Of a stretch of DNA of 47,409 nucleotides, positions 25,593 through 34,446 are shown piece after piece. A model generated the notes under the pieces. The model saw only the letters and a list, made by a program, of their open reading frames with translations. It was not told the origin of the DNA and searched no databases. The stretch is from Acidobacteriota bacterium (GTDB lineage: Bacteria > Acidobacteriota > Blastocatellia > RBC074), in the NCBI GenBank assembly GCA_016789605.1, contig JAEUQO010000044.1, positions 1-47,409 on the forward strand, in the 5' to 3' direction. The position numbers were made by a program, and so were the translations under genes. Positions within the stretch are counted from its first letter, which is position 1; the number at the start of each line of letters is the position of its first letter.

Positions 25593-28500
25593 ATGATTTC
25601 ACTACGCGCATTTCGCAGGTGGGCGCTTTTCGCTGTTTGGGCGGCGCTCTTGATCCTGGCGGTGGCTGCGCAAGCGCAGGATTATCGCGCCAAGGTGCAA
25701 GGCATTGTCACCGACACCAACAAGGCTGCGCTGGCTGGCGCCAAAGTCACCTTGAAAAACATCGGCACCGGCATCGAAGTCAGGCGTCAGACCAACGCCG
25801 ACGGAAACTACATTTTCGATTTCGTCGAATCAGGAATTTATTCCGTGACGATCGAAGCGCAAGGCTTTAAGAAATTTGAGCAGCGCAACATCACCATTCA
25901 GAATCGCGGCGACGTTACCGTCAATGCGGCGATGGAAATCGGCGGCGTTACGGAAGTCGTCACCGTGCAGGATTCGCCCGTGGCCGTGCAATTCAATTCG
26001 TCTAGCGACACGACCACCATCGGCAATGAAATCATGACGCAGATTCCGTTGCGCGGTCGCAACCCGTACAACGTCGTCGCGCTCGATCCGACCATCAACG
26101 GCGGCGAAAATGCCAACGGCGAAAACCGTCCGTACCATCATGCCTTTGCCAATGAATTTGACGCGGGCGGACAAACCAACCGCGCCAACGACATCCAGCT
26201 TGACGGCGTGCCGCTGACGTCCAGCTACAAAACGTCGTACACGCCTTCGATTGAAGCCGTGCAGGAAGTCTCGTTTCAAAAGAATGCCGTGGACGCCGAA
26301 TATGGTTATAGCGCGGGCGGCATCGTCACGCTGAATATGAAATCCGGCACGAACAAGTTTCACGGTTCGGCGTATTACCACAACCGCAATCCGCGCTTTA
26401 ACGCGTTTGGCGATCCGACAATTCCGCGCGTCGCCGGAGCTGATGAAACCATCTATCGCGGCACAAATCTAAAAATGTATGGCGGCACGATTGGCGGCCC
26501 CATCGTCAAAAACAAAGTATTCTTTTTCTCGTCGTGGGAACAATGGTTTGATCATCGTCCGATCACCGTGAAAATCACGGTGCCGACCGCCCTGGAGCGA
26601 AAAGGCGATTTTAGCCAAAGCCGGGTTGGCAGTTATACCGTCTGTGCGACGGGCACGAACTGCGCCCGCCCGATTTATGATCCGTTTACCTCTTCTGGCG
26701 CGAGCGGCGTGCGCACGGTCTTTACGGGCAACATCATTCCGACCAATCGCTTTGATCCCACCGCGCTAAAACTGATGGCAGAAATTCCCTTGCCAAATTT
26801 GCCGGGCAACGATCTGAACTGGCAGGGAACCAAAACGGAAAACGTGGATTACTGGAATATCTCTAACCGCGTAGACTGGAACATCAGCGAAAAGTGGAAA
26901 GCGTTTGTTCGTTACGGGTATTTCAAAACAAACTTGCTGGAAACCCCACAAGACAACACGGCAGGCAAGCTGTTTCCGGCAGCGGGCAGCCATCGCAACG
27001 GTTTGAGCATTGCGGCGGATACGGTGTACACCCTTTCTTCGTCAAAAGTGCTGAACGTGCGTGCCAATTACCACAAACTGATTGATGAATTTGCCGCTGC
27101 CGACGAATACGTTCTTGGCAAAACAGGCATTGAAGCGCTATGGCCGAATAATCCCTGGTACTCGTCCTTGTTCACGCGCGATCTGATTTATTACCCGGCG
27201 GTGGACGTGCCGACCGGGACTGCCACCAATCGCCTGGGTCGCTCAGGCCGTGAATTTTGGCAGCGCCCGCAAGGTTGGGGCGGTTCAGCTCGCATGAATT
27301 GGTATCTGGGCAATCACTCGCTGAAATTCGGCGGTGAATTGCGTGTGGACAAAGGCAAAGGCGCACGTTTTGAACCGATCAACCTGAATTTCCGCGCGCA
27401 AAATACCGCCAGCCAGAACACCAGCGCGAACATCAACATTTCGGGCAATGAATGGGCGTCGTTCCTGCTGGGCGTGCTCGATAACAACACCAGTGGTCGC
27501 CGCGTGCCTGTGCAGGAAGTTGTGACGCTGGGGTATTCGTCTTATTTCCAGGATGATTTCAAAGTGAACAGCCGGTTGACGTTGAACCTGGGCGTGCGCT
27601 GGGAATACGAACCCGGCCCGGTAGACCGGCAAAATCGCTTGTCGCAACGGCTGGATTTGACCAACCCGATCCCCGAATTCCAAACCACGCCGCCAAACAT
27701 GCCTGCGGCAGTGTTGAGTCTGCTTGGCACGAAAGGGTACAAGCCGATTTATAACGGCGCATGGATTTTCACGGATGAAAACAATCGCAATGCCTGGTCA
27801 CGACAAGCGGCGAATTTCCTGCCGCGCATTGGCGGCGCATTCCGGCTCGACAACAAATCGGTGATTCGGTTTGGGTACGCGCGCTACATGTCGCCTTCGT
27901 CAAAAATTCGCGATCCGCTGGGAGATTTCGTCAATCAATACACCGGCTATTCGACGATCTCGAACGTGCTGGCGCCGCTCAATGGCGTACCGCAAGCGAC
28001 ACTGTCCAACCCTTTCCCCACCACCGGAGCAGCGCCGAACCCGTTGCAACAGCCGACAGAAAAATCTCTGGGCCGCTATACCAACCTGGGCAATGCCGTC
28101 AGTCTCGATCAATATGAACTGAAACCGCAAAACAACGACCGTTTCTCGCTGTCGTATCAGCGCGAAATCTGGGGCCGGACAATCATCAGCTTCGATTTCT
28201 TTTTCAACAACGGATTCAATATTCCGATTGATGTGGACCTGAATCAGGCTGATCCCAATTTCCTGTATGAACAACCGCGTTCGGTGACCAATGCCCAAGT
28301 GGCAAATCCGTTCCGCAATTACCTGACGCCCAGCGTGTTTCCCGGCGCGTTGCGCAATGGCGCGGCAAACGTAACGGTGGCATCGCTTCTGCGTCCGTAT
28401 CCGCAATACGGCGCGATTACGCAAACCAACACGGCGCTGCGCGATTTGCACGTCGCGTCTTACAAAGTGCAAGCGCAACGCCCCTTCACCAAGGGCATGA

Positions 28501-29144
28501 GTTTGTTGGTGAATTACGCCTATCAGACCGAAGAGCAAACAGAATTTTTCGATGACCGCGCGATGTTCGCCCGTGACCTGACGTGGCGTCCATTGCCCAT
28601 TGCGAAACATCGGTTCAATCATGCCTTGACCTGGGAGCTGCCGGTTGGCAAAGGCCGCTGGTTGCTTAAGAATGCGCCCACGGCGGTGGATGCTGCGGTC
28701 GGTGGCTGGCAATTGACGACGACCAATCGCTGGTATTCAGGTCGGCAACTGATTTTCACGCAAAACCTGCGCGTTAGTGGCAGCCCGAAACTCAGTAATC
28801 CGACCCTGGGCCCGAACGGCGCCTGGTTCGACAAATCTGTGTTTTCGGCGTTGCCGCAAGGCACAAACGCCGATCCGGCAAGCGTGGCGCGCACCAACCC
28901 GTACACTTATGACGGAGTGGTCGGTCCCGGCACCGGTCAGGTGGATATGACCTTAAGCAAGTCGTTCCGTTTGCGCGAACGGTTCAAGTTCGAATTCCGC
29001 GTCGAAGCCTACAACGCGTTCAACCAAATCAACTGGGACAATCCGGTTGTAGACTTTAACAACGCAAACTTCGGCAAAGTCATCAGCAAACGTCCGGGAT
29101 ACATCGGCCGTGAAATTCAGTATGGATTCAAGCTGTCCTTCTAG
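25593..29144 (+). CDS. TonB-dependent receptor with carboxypeptidase-regulatory domain, pectin-locus
   Basis: Outer-membrane receptor of 1183 residues. A signal peptide (ALFAVWAALLILAVAAQAQ) leads into a carboxypeptidase-regulatory domain (AKVQGIVTDTNKAALAGAKVTL, IYSVTIEAQGFKKFEQ), a plug (RANDIQLDGVPLTSSYKTSY, IEAVQEVSFQKNAVDAEYGY, GGIVTLNMKSGTNKFHG) and a large barrel ending YGFKLSF. GGAGG precedes the ATG at 25593. The next two genes on the strand are a pectin esterase fusion and a polygalacturonase, so uptake of pectin fragments is the natural reading. A 16-bp hairpin follows at 29171-29206. The receptor is only distantly like that at 20210-23449, so the two probably take different ligands. 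Confidence 0.93.
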   Translation: MISLRAFRRWALFAVWAALLILAVAAQAQDYRAKVQGIVTDTNKAALAGAKVTLKNIGTGIEVRRQTNADGNYIFDFVESGIYSVTIEAQGFKKFEQRNITIQNRGDVTVNAAMEIGGVTEVVTVQDSPVAVQFNSSSDTTTIGNEIMTQIPLRGRNPYNVVALDPTINGGENANGENRPYHHAFANEFDAGGQTNRANDIQLDGVPLTSSYKTSYTPSIEAVQEVSFQKNAVDAEYGYSAGGIVTLNMKSGTNKFHGSAYYHNRNPRFNAFGDPTIPRVAGADETIYRGTNLKMYGGTIGGPIVKNKVFFFSSWEQWFDHRPITVKITVPTALERKGDFSQSRVGSYTVCATGTNCARPIYDPFTSSGASGVRTVFTGNIIPTNRFDPTALKLMAEIPLPNLPGNDLNWQGTKTENVDYWNISNRVDWNISEKWKAFVRYGYFKTNLLETPQDNTAGKLFPAAGSHRNGLSIAADTVYTLSSSKVLNVRANYHKLIDEFAAADEYVLGKTGIEALWPNNPWYSSLFTRDLIYYPAVDVPTGTATNRLGRSGREFWQRPQGWGGSARMNWYLGNHSLKFGGELRVDKGKGARFEPINLNFRAQNTASQNTSANINISGNEWASFLLGVLDNNTSGRRVPVQEVVTLGYSSYFQDDFKVNSRLTLNLGVRWEYEPGPVDRQNRLSQRLDLTNPIPEFQTTPPNMPAAVLSLLGTKGYKPIYNGAWIFTDENNRNAWSRQAANFLPRIGGAFRLDNKSVIRFGYARYMSPSSKIRDPLGDFVNQYTGYSTISNVLAPLNGVPQATLSNPFPTTGAAPNPLQQPTEKSLGRYTNLGNAVSLDQYELKPQNNDRFSLSYQREIWGRTIISFDFFFNNGFNIPIDVDLNQADPNFLYEQPRSVTNAQVANPFRNYLTPSVFPGALRNGAANVTVASLLRPYPQYGAITQTNTALRDLHVASYKVQAQRPFTKGMSLLVNYAYQTEEQTEFFDDRAMFARDLTWRPLPIAKHRFNHALTWELPVGKGRWLLKNAPTAVDAAVGGWQLTTTNRWYSGRQLIFTQNLRVSGSPKLSNPTLGPNGAWFDKSVFSALPQGTNADPASVARTNPYTYDGVVGPGTGQVDMTLSKSFRLRERFKFEFRVEAYNAFNQINWDNPVVDFNNANFGKVISKRPGYIGREIQYGFKLSF

Positions 29145-29170
29145 CGAAAAGTAGTCAGCAGGCAGAAGTC

Positions 29171-29206
29171 AGTAGTCGGTAACCGAGGTTTCGGTTACCG
29201 ACTACT
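29171..29206. terminator. Perfect 16-bp hairpin between receptor and pectin esterase fusion
   Basis: Arms AGTAGTCGGTAACCGA (29171-29186) and its exact complement (29191-29206) around GGTT, followed on the plus strand by TTTTATCC. It looks like a rho-independent terminator for the receptor gene, but it ends only 11 nt before the next start codon. The stretch before it repeats the AGTAGTC / AGTCAGTAGTC wording (29151-29177). Confidence 0.65.
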
Positions 29207-29217
29207 TTTATCCGGTT

Positions 29218-31020
29218 ATGACAAAACGAATTTCCATTGTTTTCGCATTTAGCTGGTTGCTGCTGGCAACAGCAATTACAGGTCTTGCCGCCGACGCAAC
29301 GGTTGCGCCGAACGGTGATGGTCAGTTCAAATCCATTCAGGATGCGATTATGGCCGCACCGGCGGGCTTGCCCAGCCCGACACGTCCCTGGGTGATTCAC
29401 GTCAAACCCGGCGTTTACAAGGAACTGATTTACGTTCAGCAGGAACGCCGCTGGATCAAGCTGATCGGCGAAGACCCGAAAACGACGATCATCACCTTCA
29501 ACCTGCACGCCAACCTGATGGGATTCGACGGCAAACCGATTGGCACGTTTCGCACGCCGACCGTGCAAATAGACGGCGATGGATTCAGCGCCGAGAACAT
29601 CACCTTTGAAAACTCCGCCGGCCCGGTCGGACAGGCGCTGGCGCTGCGCGTGGACGGCGATCAGGTCAGTTTCAAAAACTGCCGCTTTCTGGGCTGGCAG
29701 GACACGATCTTTTTGAATCGCGGGCGGCAGTATTTTGAGAATTGCTACATCACCGGCCACGTGGATTTCATCTTCGGCGCAGCCACGGCATTTTTTGACC
29801 GCTGCCAGATTCATGTGCTGAAAGACGGTTACATCACGGCGGCATCAACGCCGGAAACACAAGCCTATGGATTCGTCTTTGCCAATTGCCAAATCACCGG
29901 CGAACCGGGCGTGAAAACTTATCTTGGCCGTCCGTGGCGAGGCTTTGCACACACGGTTTTCATCAACACCGAAATGTCTGAGGCCGTTCGGCCTGAAGGT
30001 TGGCACAACTGGACTGGCCCCGAACGCGAAAAGACCGCGCGTTATTCCGAAGTCGGCAGTCGCGGACCGGGCGCGAATGCTTCGGCGCGCGTGAAATGGC
30101 TGCGCTCGTTGAACCAACCGCTGACGCTGGAAATGGTCATGGGCGATTGGAACCCGAAAACCGCAATCAAAGCCGAAGTTGCGCCCGTACGCCGCAATCC
30201 ATACGACCATCCGTTGCTCAACGGTCGCGTCAGGACCGACATCGAATACGCGCAAGCAGGCGGCGAAAGCCTGAAGCTCGACGCCTTCGTTCCCGCCCAA
30301 AACGATTCTGGAAACAAGGGGAAATTTCCGGCAGTGATTTTTGTTCACGGCGGCGGCTGGTCTGGCGGCAATCGCACAAGCGGCAACGATTCGCTGTTTG
30401 CGCCACTGGCCCAACGCGGCATTGCGTGGTTCACGATCAGTTACAGGCTTGCGCCCAAACACAATTACCCCGCGCCGATTGAAGACGTGCACGCCGCCAT
30501 TCGCTGGGTCAAAGCGCACGCCGCCGAATACAACATTGATCCGAATCGCATTGCGCTGGTCGGCGAATCCGCTGGTGGACAGATCGTTGCGCAAGCCGTC
30601 GTCTTAACAGGTCAAAGGGCCGACAAAGACACGCAAGTCGCCGCCGCTGTGCCGTTTTATGCGCCGATTGATTTCATTGCCGATATGGAACGGCGCGGCG
30701 GATTGAGCACTTCGATGCGCGGGTATTTCGGTAGCAAAGATGCCCAAGCCGATGACGCAACGTTGAAGCTGCTGCGCGAAGCGTCGCCCATTAACCATAT
30801 CAAACCGGGCTTGCCGCCGTTTTTGTTGGTACACGGCACAGGCGATATGAGCGTTTTGTATTCGTGGTCGCCGCTGTTTCAGTCCAAACTGAAAGCGGCA
30901 GGCGTCAGTTGCGATTTGATTACCATTCCTGACGGGCTGCACGGCATGGCGCGTTGGGAAAGCTTTATGCCGGAATACAAAGAGCAGGTTGCTGACTGGC
31001 TCAAAACCAAATTGCGTTGA
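29218..31020 (+). CDS. Pectin methylesterase (CE8) fused to alpha/beta-hydrolase esterase, exported
   Basis: Two enzymes in one 600-residue chain. A signal peptide (about 1-25) precedes a CE8 right-handed beta-helix with GVYKE (65-69), QALAL (139-143), QDT with catalytic Asp162, DFIFG with Asp183, and LGRPW with Arg238: a complete active site. After a linker near 320-340 comes an alpha/beta-hydrolase with oxyanion HGGGW (377-381), nucleophile Ser451 in GESAGG, Asp543 in GTGDMS and His575 in GLHGM. The first domain removes pectin methyl esters; the second resembles BD-FAE/acetylesterases and may remove acetyl groups. No ribosome site precedes the ATG at 29218; a strong hairpin ends 11 nt upstream. 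GH28 follows after 81 bp. Confidence 0.93.
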   Translation: MTKRISIVFAFSWLLLATAITGLAADATVAPNGDGQFKSIQDAIMAAPAGLPSPTRPWVIHVKPGVYKELIYVQQERRWIKLIGEDPKTTIITFNLHANLMGFDGKPIGTFRTPTVQIDGDGFSAENITFENSAGPVGQALALRVDGDQVSFKNCRFLGWQDTIFLNRGRQYFENCYITGHVDFIFGAATAFFDRCQIHVLKDGYITAASTPETQAYGFVFANCQITGEPGVKTYLGRPWRGFAHTVFINTEMSEAVRPEGWHNWTGPEREKTARYSEVGSRGPGANASARVKWLRSLNQPLTLEMVMGDWNPKTAIKAEVAPVRRNPYDHPLLNGRVRTDIEYAQAGGESLKLDAFVPAQNDSGNKGKFPAVIFVHGGGWSGGNRTSGNDSLFAPLAQRGIAWFTISYRLAPKHNYPAPIEDVHAAIRWVKAHAAEYNIDPNRIALVGESAGGQIVAQAVVLTGQRADKDTQVAAAVPFYAPIDFIADMERRGGLSTSMRGYFGSKDAQADDATLKLLREASPINHIKPGLPPFLLVHGTGDMSVLYSWSPLFQSKLKAAGVSCDLITIPDGLHGMARWESFMPEYKEQVADWLKTKLR

Positions 31021-31101
31021 GTCGTTGGCTCAACCTGCTTGCTGTGTTGGCACATGACCTCTGGACGGCTGGCTTATCAATCACTCACCAAGAAGAATTT
31101 T

Positions 31102-32511
31102 ATGAACTACCATCGAAGCTTAGGGCGGATTTTTTCGGGACTGATTGCCATTGGATTGCTTTGCGCGTTGCCGCTGGCGAACCCTGCTTCAGGGCAAAAA
31201 ACGGTTGGCTGGGAACAAGTGCCTGCGATTTTGGCGCGCATCAAAGCGCCGACGTTTCCCAAGCGCGATTTCGACATCACAAAATACGGCGCAGTTGCCG
31301 ACGGCAAAACGGACAACACCGAAGCCATTCGCAAAGCCATTGACGCGTGCAACAAAGCGGGCGGCGGGCGCGTTGTCGTAACGGGCGGCGTATTTCTGAC
31401 GGCGGCGATTCACCTGAAAAGCAACGTCAATCTGCACATTGCCGAAGGCGCAACGCTCAAATTCATTCCCGAACCGACACGGTATTTGCCCGTGGTGTTG
31501 ACGCGCTTTGAAGGCACAGAATGCATGAACTTTTCGCCGCTGATTTACGCTTTTGAGCAACAGAATCTGGCCATCACCGGCAAAGGCACGCTTGACGGCT
31601 CGGCTGCCAACGAAAACTGGTGGGCGTGGAAGCGCACCGGCAATGATGATGTGCGCCGGTTGTCAGATTTCAACGACAAAGGCACGCCCGTAGCTGAACG
31701 CGTATTTGGCGAAGGCCACAAGCTGCGCGTCAATTTCATCCAGCCCTATCGCAGCCGCAACATCCTGATCGAAGACGTGACGATCAACAATTCGCCAATG
31801 TGGGAAATCAACCCGGTGCTTTGTACCAACGTGACGGTGCGTGGTGTGACAGTCATCAGTCACGGGCCGAACAACGACGGTTGCAACCCGGAATCTTCCA
31901 AAGACGTGTTGATTGAAAATTGTGTGTTCGACACGGGCGACGATTGCATCGCGATCAAATCCGGTCGTAACAATGACGGGCGGCGCATCGGCGTGCCGTC
32001 TGAAAACATCATCGTGCGCAATTCGACGATGAAAGACGGCCACGGCGGTGTGGTCATGGGCAGCGAGATTTCCGGTGGCGTGCGTAACGTCTTTGTCGAA
32101 AACTGCAAGATGGACAGTCCGCATCTGGATCGCGCTCTTCGTTTCAAATCAAACGCCAAACGCGGCGGCGTCATTGAAAACATCTTCATGCGCAACGTCG
32201 AAATTGGCCGTGTGGCCGAAGCCGTGCTGACGGTGGATTTTCTCTATGAAACCGGCGCGGCGGGCGATTACAAACCGGTGGTGCGCAACGTGGTGATTGA
32301 AAATGTGCGCAGCGCTTCCAGTCCGCGCGTGCTGTGGATTGCCGGGTTTCCCGGCGCAACGATTGATAACATCCGCTTTCGCGATTGTGTGTTTCGCGGT
32401 GTCGAAGCGACCGAGCAAATGCAAAACGCCGGTTCGATCTCGTTTCAGAACGTGACGATCGAACCGGCTAAAAAAGGGCGCAGCCGGAATTCGCCAGAGT
32501 CCAAGCCGTAG
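31102..32511 (+). CDS. Glycoside hydrolase family 28 polygalacturonase, exported
   Basis: Pectin-backbone hydrolase of 469 residues from the ATG at 31102, which starts a signal peptide (IFSGLIAIGLLCALPLANPASG). GH28 active-site elements are complete: NND at 257-259 (usual NTD), the DD pair Asp280-Asp281 in DTGDDCIAIKSG, His314 in DGHGG, and the RxK element Arg347-Lys349 (LRFKSN). FDITKYGAVADGKTDNTEAI is the usual N-terminal strand. The ribosome site is weak (AAGAAG). Exo- or endo-action cannot be told. The last codons and stop lie inside a perfect palindrome shared with the convergent gene. Confidence 0.95.
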   Translation: MNYHRSLGRIFSGLIAIGLLCALPLANPASGQKTVGWEQVPAILARIKAPTFPKRDFDITKYGAVADGKTDNTEAIRKAIDACNKAGGGRVVVTGGVFLTAAIHLKSNVNLHIAEGATLKFIPEPTRYLPVVLTRFEGTECMNFSPLIYAFEQQNLAITGKGTLDGSAANENWWAWKRTGNDDVRRLSDFNDKGTPVAERVFGEGHKLRVNFIQPYRSRNILIEDVTINNSPMWEINPVLCTNVTVRGVTVISHGPNNDGCNPESSKDVLIENCVFDTGDDCIAIKSGRNNDGRRIGVPSENIIVRNSTMKDGHGGVVMGSEISGGVRNVFVENCKMDSPHLDRALRFKSNAKRGGVIENIFMRNVEIGRVAEAVLTVDFLYETGAAGDYKPVVRNVVIENVRSASSPRVLWIAGFPGATIDNIRFRDCVFRGVEATEQMQNAGSISFQNVTIEPAKKGRSRNSPESKP

Positions 32512-32534
32512 CTGCTACGGCTTGGACTCTGGCG
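32492..32534. terminator. Perfect 20-bp-stem palindrome spanning both stop codons of convergent genes
   Basis: Arms at 32492-32511 and 32515-32534 are exact complements around CTG. The stop codon of GH28 (32509-32511) and that of the minus-strand gene (32515-32517) sit at the two edges of the loop. Both genes therefore end with CCAGAGTCCAAGCCGTAG, coding PESKP-stop. It is probably a bidirectional terminator or mRNA 3'-end stabiliser, although neither direction has a T-tract immediately after the stem. Confidence 0.8.
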
Positions 32535-33711
32535 CGATGTAATGCGTCATCACCAGTTCGCGATGACTGGTATACACACCGGCGTCGAAGTCTTTCAGAA
32601 AGACATTCATGTTTTGCAACAGTGTTGCCGCGCGATGGCCGGGCAAGCGCGCCGGATGCGGAAATCGGCCAGAAGCCGAACGAATGAACAGGCTTTTGTC
32701 AGTCAGCGGCAATTTGCGCACGTTGTTGGCAAAGGCCGAGAACACGTCGCTTTCAAACAAATATTGCTCAACGTTTGACAGGTAGTAGGCCGTAACTGTG
32801 TAGCCGTTCTTTTTCAGATACTCAGCTACTCCCGCCAACGCTTTGCTGCCGGCGAAATTGCCAACCACGGGAATGATCAGATTTTTGCGCTGCATTCCGC
32901 GCACAAAATCGTAATCGTCGTTGCTGGTCAGAAAATTGCCCAGCTTGCCGTTGAGATCGGTCTGCGTGATCAAATCTTTCAAGACCGGAAAGCCGCCGCG
33001 ACCAAACCCGCCTTGCCCGCCGTCGCCAGAACGATAGTTGATTGCCAGCCCATCGGTGCGAAAGGTTTTGTAAACATATTCCAGCGCGCTCAGGTCTTGT
33101 TCCGACAGGGGAAACTGAAATTCTTCCGTGATCGTTTTGCGAATGGTCGCCAGGTTGGCGGCATAGGCTTTTTCGTCCGCGGGCGTTTGGTCGAAACACG
33201 CCAGAATCTCGCTGATCGTGGAACTGGGCGTCGGCGCTTTTTCTTTGGGCAGCGGGCGGCTGAACAAGAGCGAAAGAAATTGCACGCGATTGGGCGACAG
33301 GTGAAACACTGCTTTGTACAGCAAATGCTGCAAGATCGCCTGACGACGAATGTCCACGATAAATGCAATGCGCGGGCGAATTTTGGCAATGTAGGTGAAA
33401 TTCTGTTCCGGCCCGACGCCGAGATAGGCCCCGCCAGTTGCGCCCAATTCGCGCAATTTGTCCACCACCGTTAGATAGGCCGTTTCGTTGGAGGTGAAAT
33501 TGTCCGAACGAAAAGAGCCGCCTTCTTCTGACAGTTCGCGGCTCAAGCGCGAAAATTCAGCCGCCGTCAGGCTCTCAATCGGTTTGGGTGATGCCGCAGC
33601 AGGTGTTTGCCCGGATGCATAGGGCACAGTCAGCAACAGCGCGAACACAAACAGCCGCACCACCTGAACAAACCCATGCACAATGTGTTGGCGGTTTGGT
33701 GAGCCATTCAT
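32515..33711 (-). CDS. Conserved secreted protein of unknown function
   Basis: Protein of 398 residues with a signal peptide (VVRLFVFALLLTVPYASGQ). I recognise a conserved but uncharacterised family pattern: LSEEGGSFRSDNFTSNE, GGAYLGVGPEQNFTYIAKIRPRIAFIVDIRRQ, HLLYKAVFHLS, LFSRPLPKE and a second half with IIPVVGNFAGSKALAGVAEYL and VTAYYLSNVEQYLF. The YLGVGPE ... FIVDIRR spacing recalls the first two motifs of Rossmann methyltransferases, odd for an exported protein; I would not assign that function. The ATG at 33711 has AGGAAGGAG upstream and is preferred to 33747. It meets GH28 tail to tail with 3 bp between stops and follows the dioxygenase gene. Confidence 0.82.
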   Translation of the reverse strand: MNGSPNRQHIVHGFVQVVRLFVFALLLTVPYASGQTPAAASPKPIESLTAAEFSRLSRELSEEGGSFRSDNFTSNETAYLTVVDKLRELGATGGAYLGVGPEQNFTYIAKIRPRIAFIVDIRRQAILQHLLYKAVFHLSPNRVQFLSLLFSRPLPKEKAPTPSSTISEILACFDQTPADEKAYAANLATIRKTITEEFQFPLSEQDLSALEYVYKTFRTDGLAINYRSGDGGQGGFGRGGFPVLKDLITQTDLNGKLGNFLTSNDDYDFVRGMQRKNLIIPVVGNFAGSKALAGVAEYLKKNGYTVTAYYLSNVEQYLFESDVFSAFANNVRKLPLTDKSLFIRSASGRFPHPARLPGHRAATLLQNMNVFLKDFDAGVYTSHRELVMTHYIAPESKP

Positions 33712-33738
33712 CGGAGCGATCTCCTTCCTGAAAGTGAA

Positions 33739-33766
33739 ATCCGGCAAGCACCACGGCTTGCCGGAT
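33739..33766. terminator. 11-bp hairpin between dioxygenase and unknown-protein genes
   Basis: Arms ATCCGGCAAGC (33739-33749) and GCTTGCCGGAT (33756-33766) with a 6-nt loop. In the minus direction it follows the dioxygenase stop by 17 bp and is followed by TTTCACTTTC. Probable terminator or attenuator within a minus-strand run. Confidence 0.55.
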
Positions 33767-33783
33767 GTGCGAGGTCAACCACT

Positions 33784-34446
33784 TTAAGTTGTCGGGGTAA
33801 AGCCCATCACCACGTCGAATTTTGCGGCGAGTTCGCCAATGCGCGAATCTTTGACCGGCACAAATGGGACGATGACGGATGCGCGGGCTTTGGCGTCCTT
33901 GATGCCTTTGAGCACGCCGTCGTTGTCGTTGCCGGGATGCCCCTGGATGTAACACTGGGTGGTGAATTTGTCGCGGCCTTTGAGCTTGATCGCGTAATGG
34001 ATGTGCGGCGTGCGACCGGGATAAGGAACTGGCTTGATCGTGCGGAACAGGTATTCGCCTGTTGTCCCCGTGACAAACCGGCCAAAGCCCTGAAAGTTGC
34101 CGTCGCGTTTGTCGGCGTTGCCTGTCTTGCTGTGCAAATACGCGCCGTTGTTGTCGCATTGCCAGATTTCAACCGTGGCGTTGCGTATCGGATTGCCGCG
34201 CGCGTCGAGAATCCGCCCTGACACCCAGGTGATCGTGCCGACTGCGGGCGTGATGGCATCGTTCAGCACCAGCAAATCGTTGTCGGTATCGAGCGGCAAT
34301 TTGTCTGGATAAAACGGGCCTTCGGTTTGGGCCGGTGTGCGCACCAATTCTTGCGCAAACGCGCCGGGCACGGCGTAAAAAGCACTACCTAACGCCAGCC
34401 CTGAGAGAAAGGTGCGACGGTTGAGAAACAGCTCCATAGTCTTCAT
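33784..34446 (-). CDS. Exported intradiol ring-cleavage dioxygenase-like protein
   Basis: Protein of 220 residues with a twin-arginine-like leader (LNRRTFLSGLALGSAFYAVPGAFA). The fold of protocatechuate 3,4-dioxygenase/catechol 1,2-dioxygenase is shown by TEGPFYPDKLPL, VSGRILDARGNPIRNATVEIWQCDNNGAYLH, and YPGRTPHIHY. All four non-haem Fe(III) ligands are present: Tyr103, Tyr142, His148, His150. GGAGG lies 6 nt before the ATG at 34446, which decides the start against a longer reading to 34575. Classical members act on catechols in the cytoplasm; exported ones are known but poorly studied, so a plant-phenolic or lignin-fragment role next to pectinases is inference. Confidence 0.9.
   Translation of the reverse strand: MKTMELFLNRRTFLSGLALGSAFYAVPGAFAQELVRTPAQTEGPFYPDKLPLDTDNDLLVLNDAITPAVGTITWVSGRILDARGNPIRNATVEIWQCDNNGAYLHSKTGNADKRDGNFQGFGRFVTGTTGEYLFRTIKPVPYPGRTPHIHYAIKLKGRDKFTTQCYIQGHPGNDNDGVLKGIKDAKARASVIVPFVPVKDSRIGELAAKFDVVMGFTPTT

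Noticed and set aside
29155..29814. Minus-strand open frame opposite the pectin methylesterase
   Set aside because: Shadow of the CE8 coding frame; no domain, no ribosome site.
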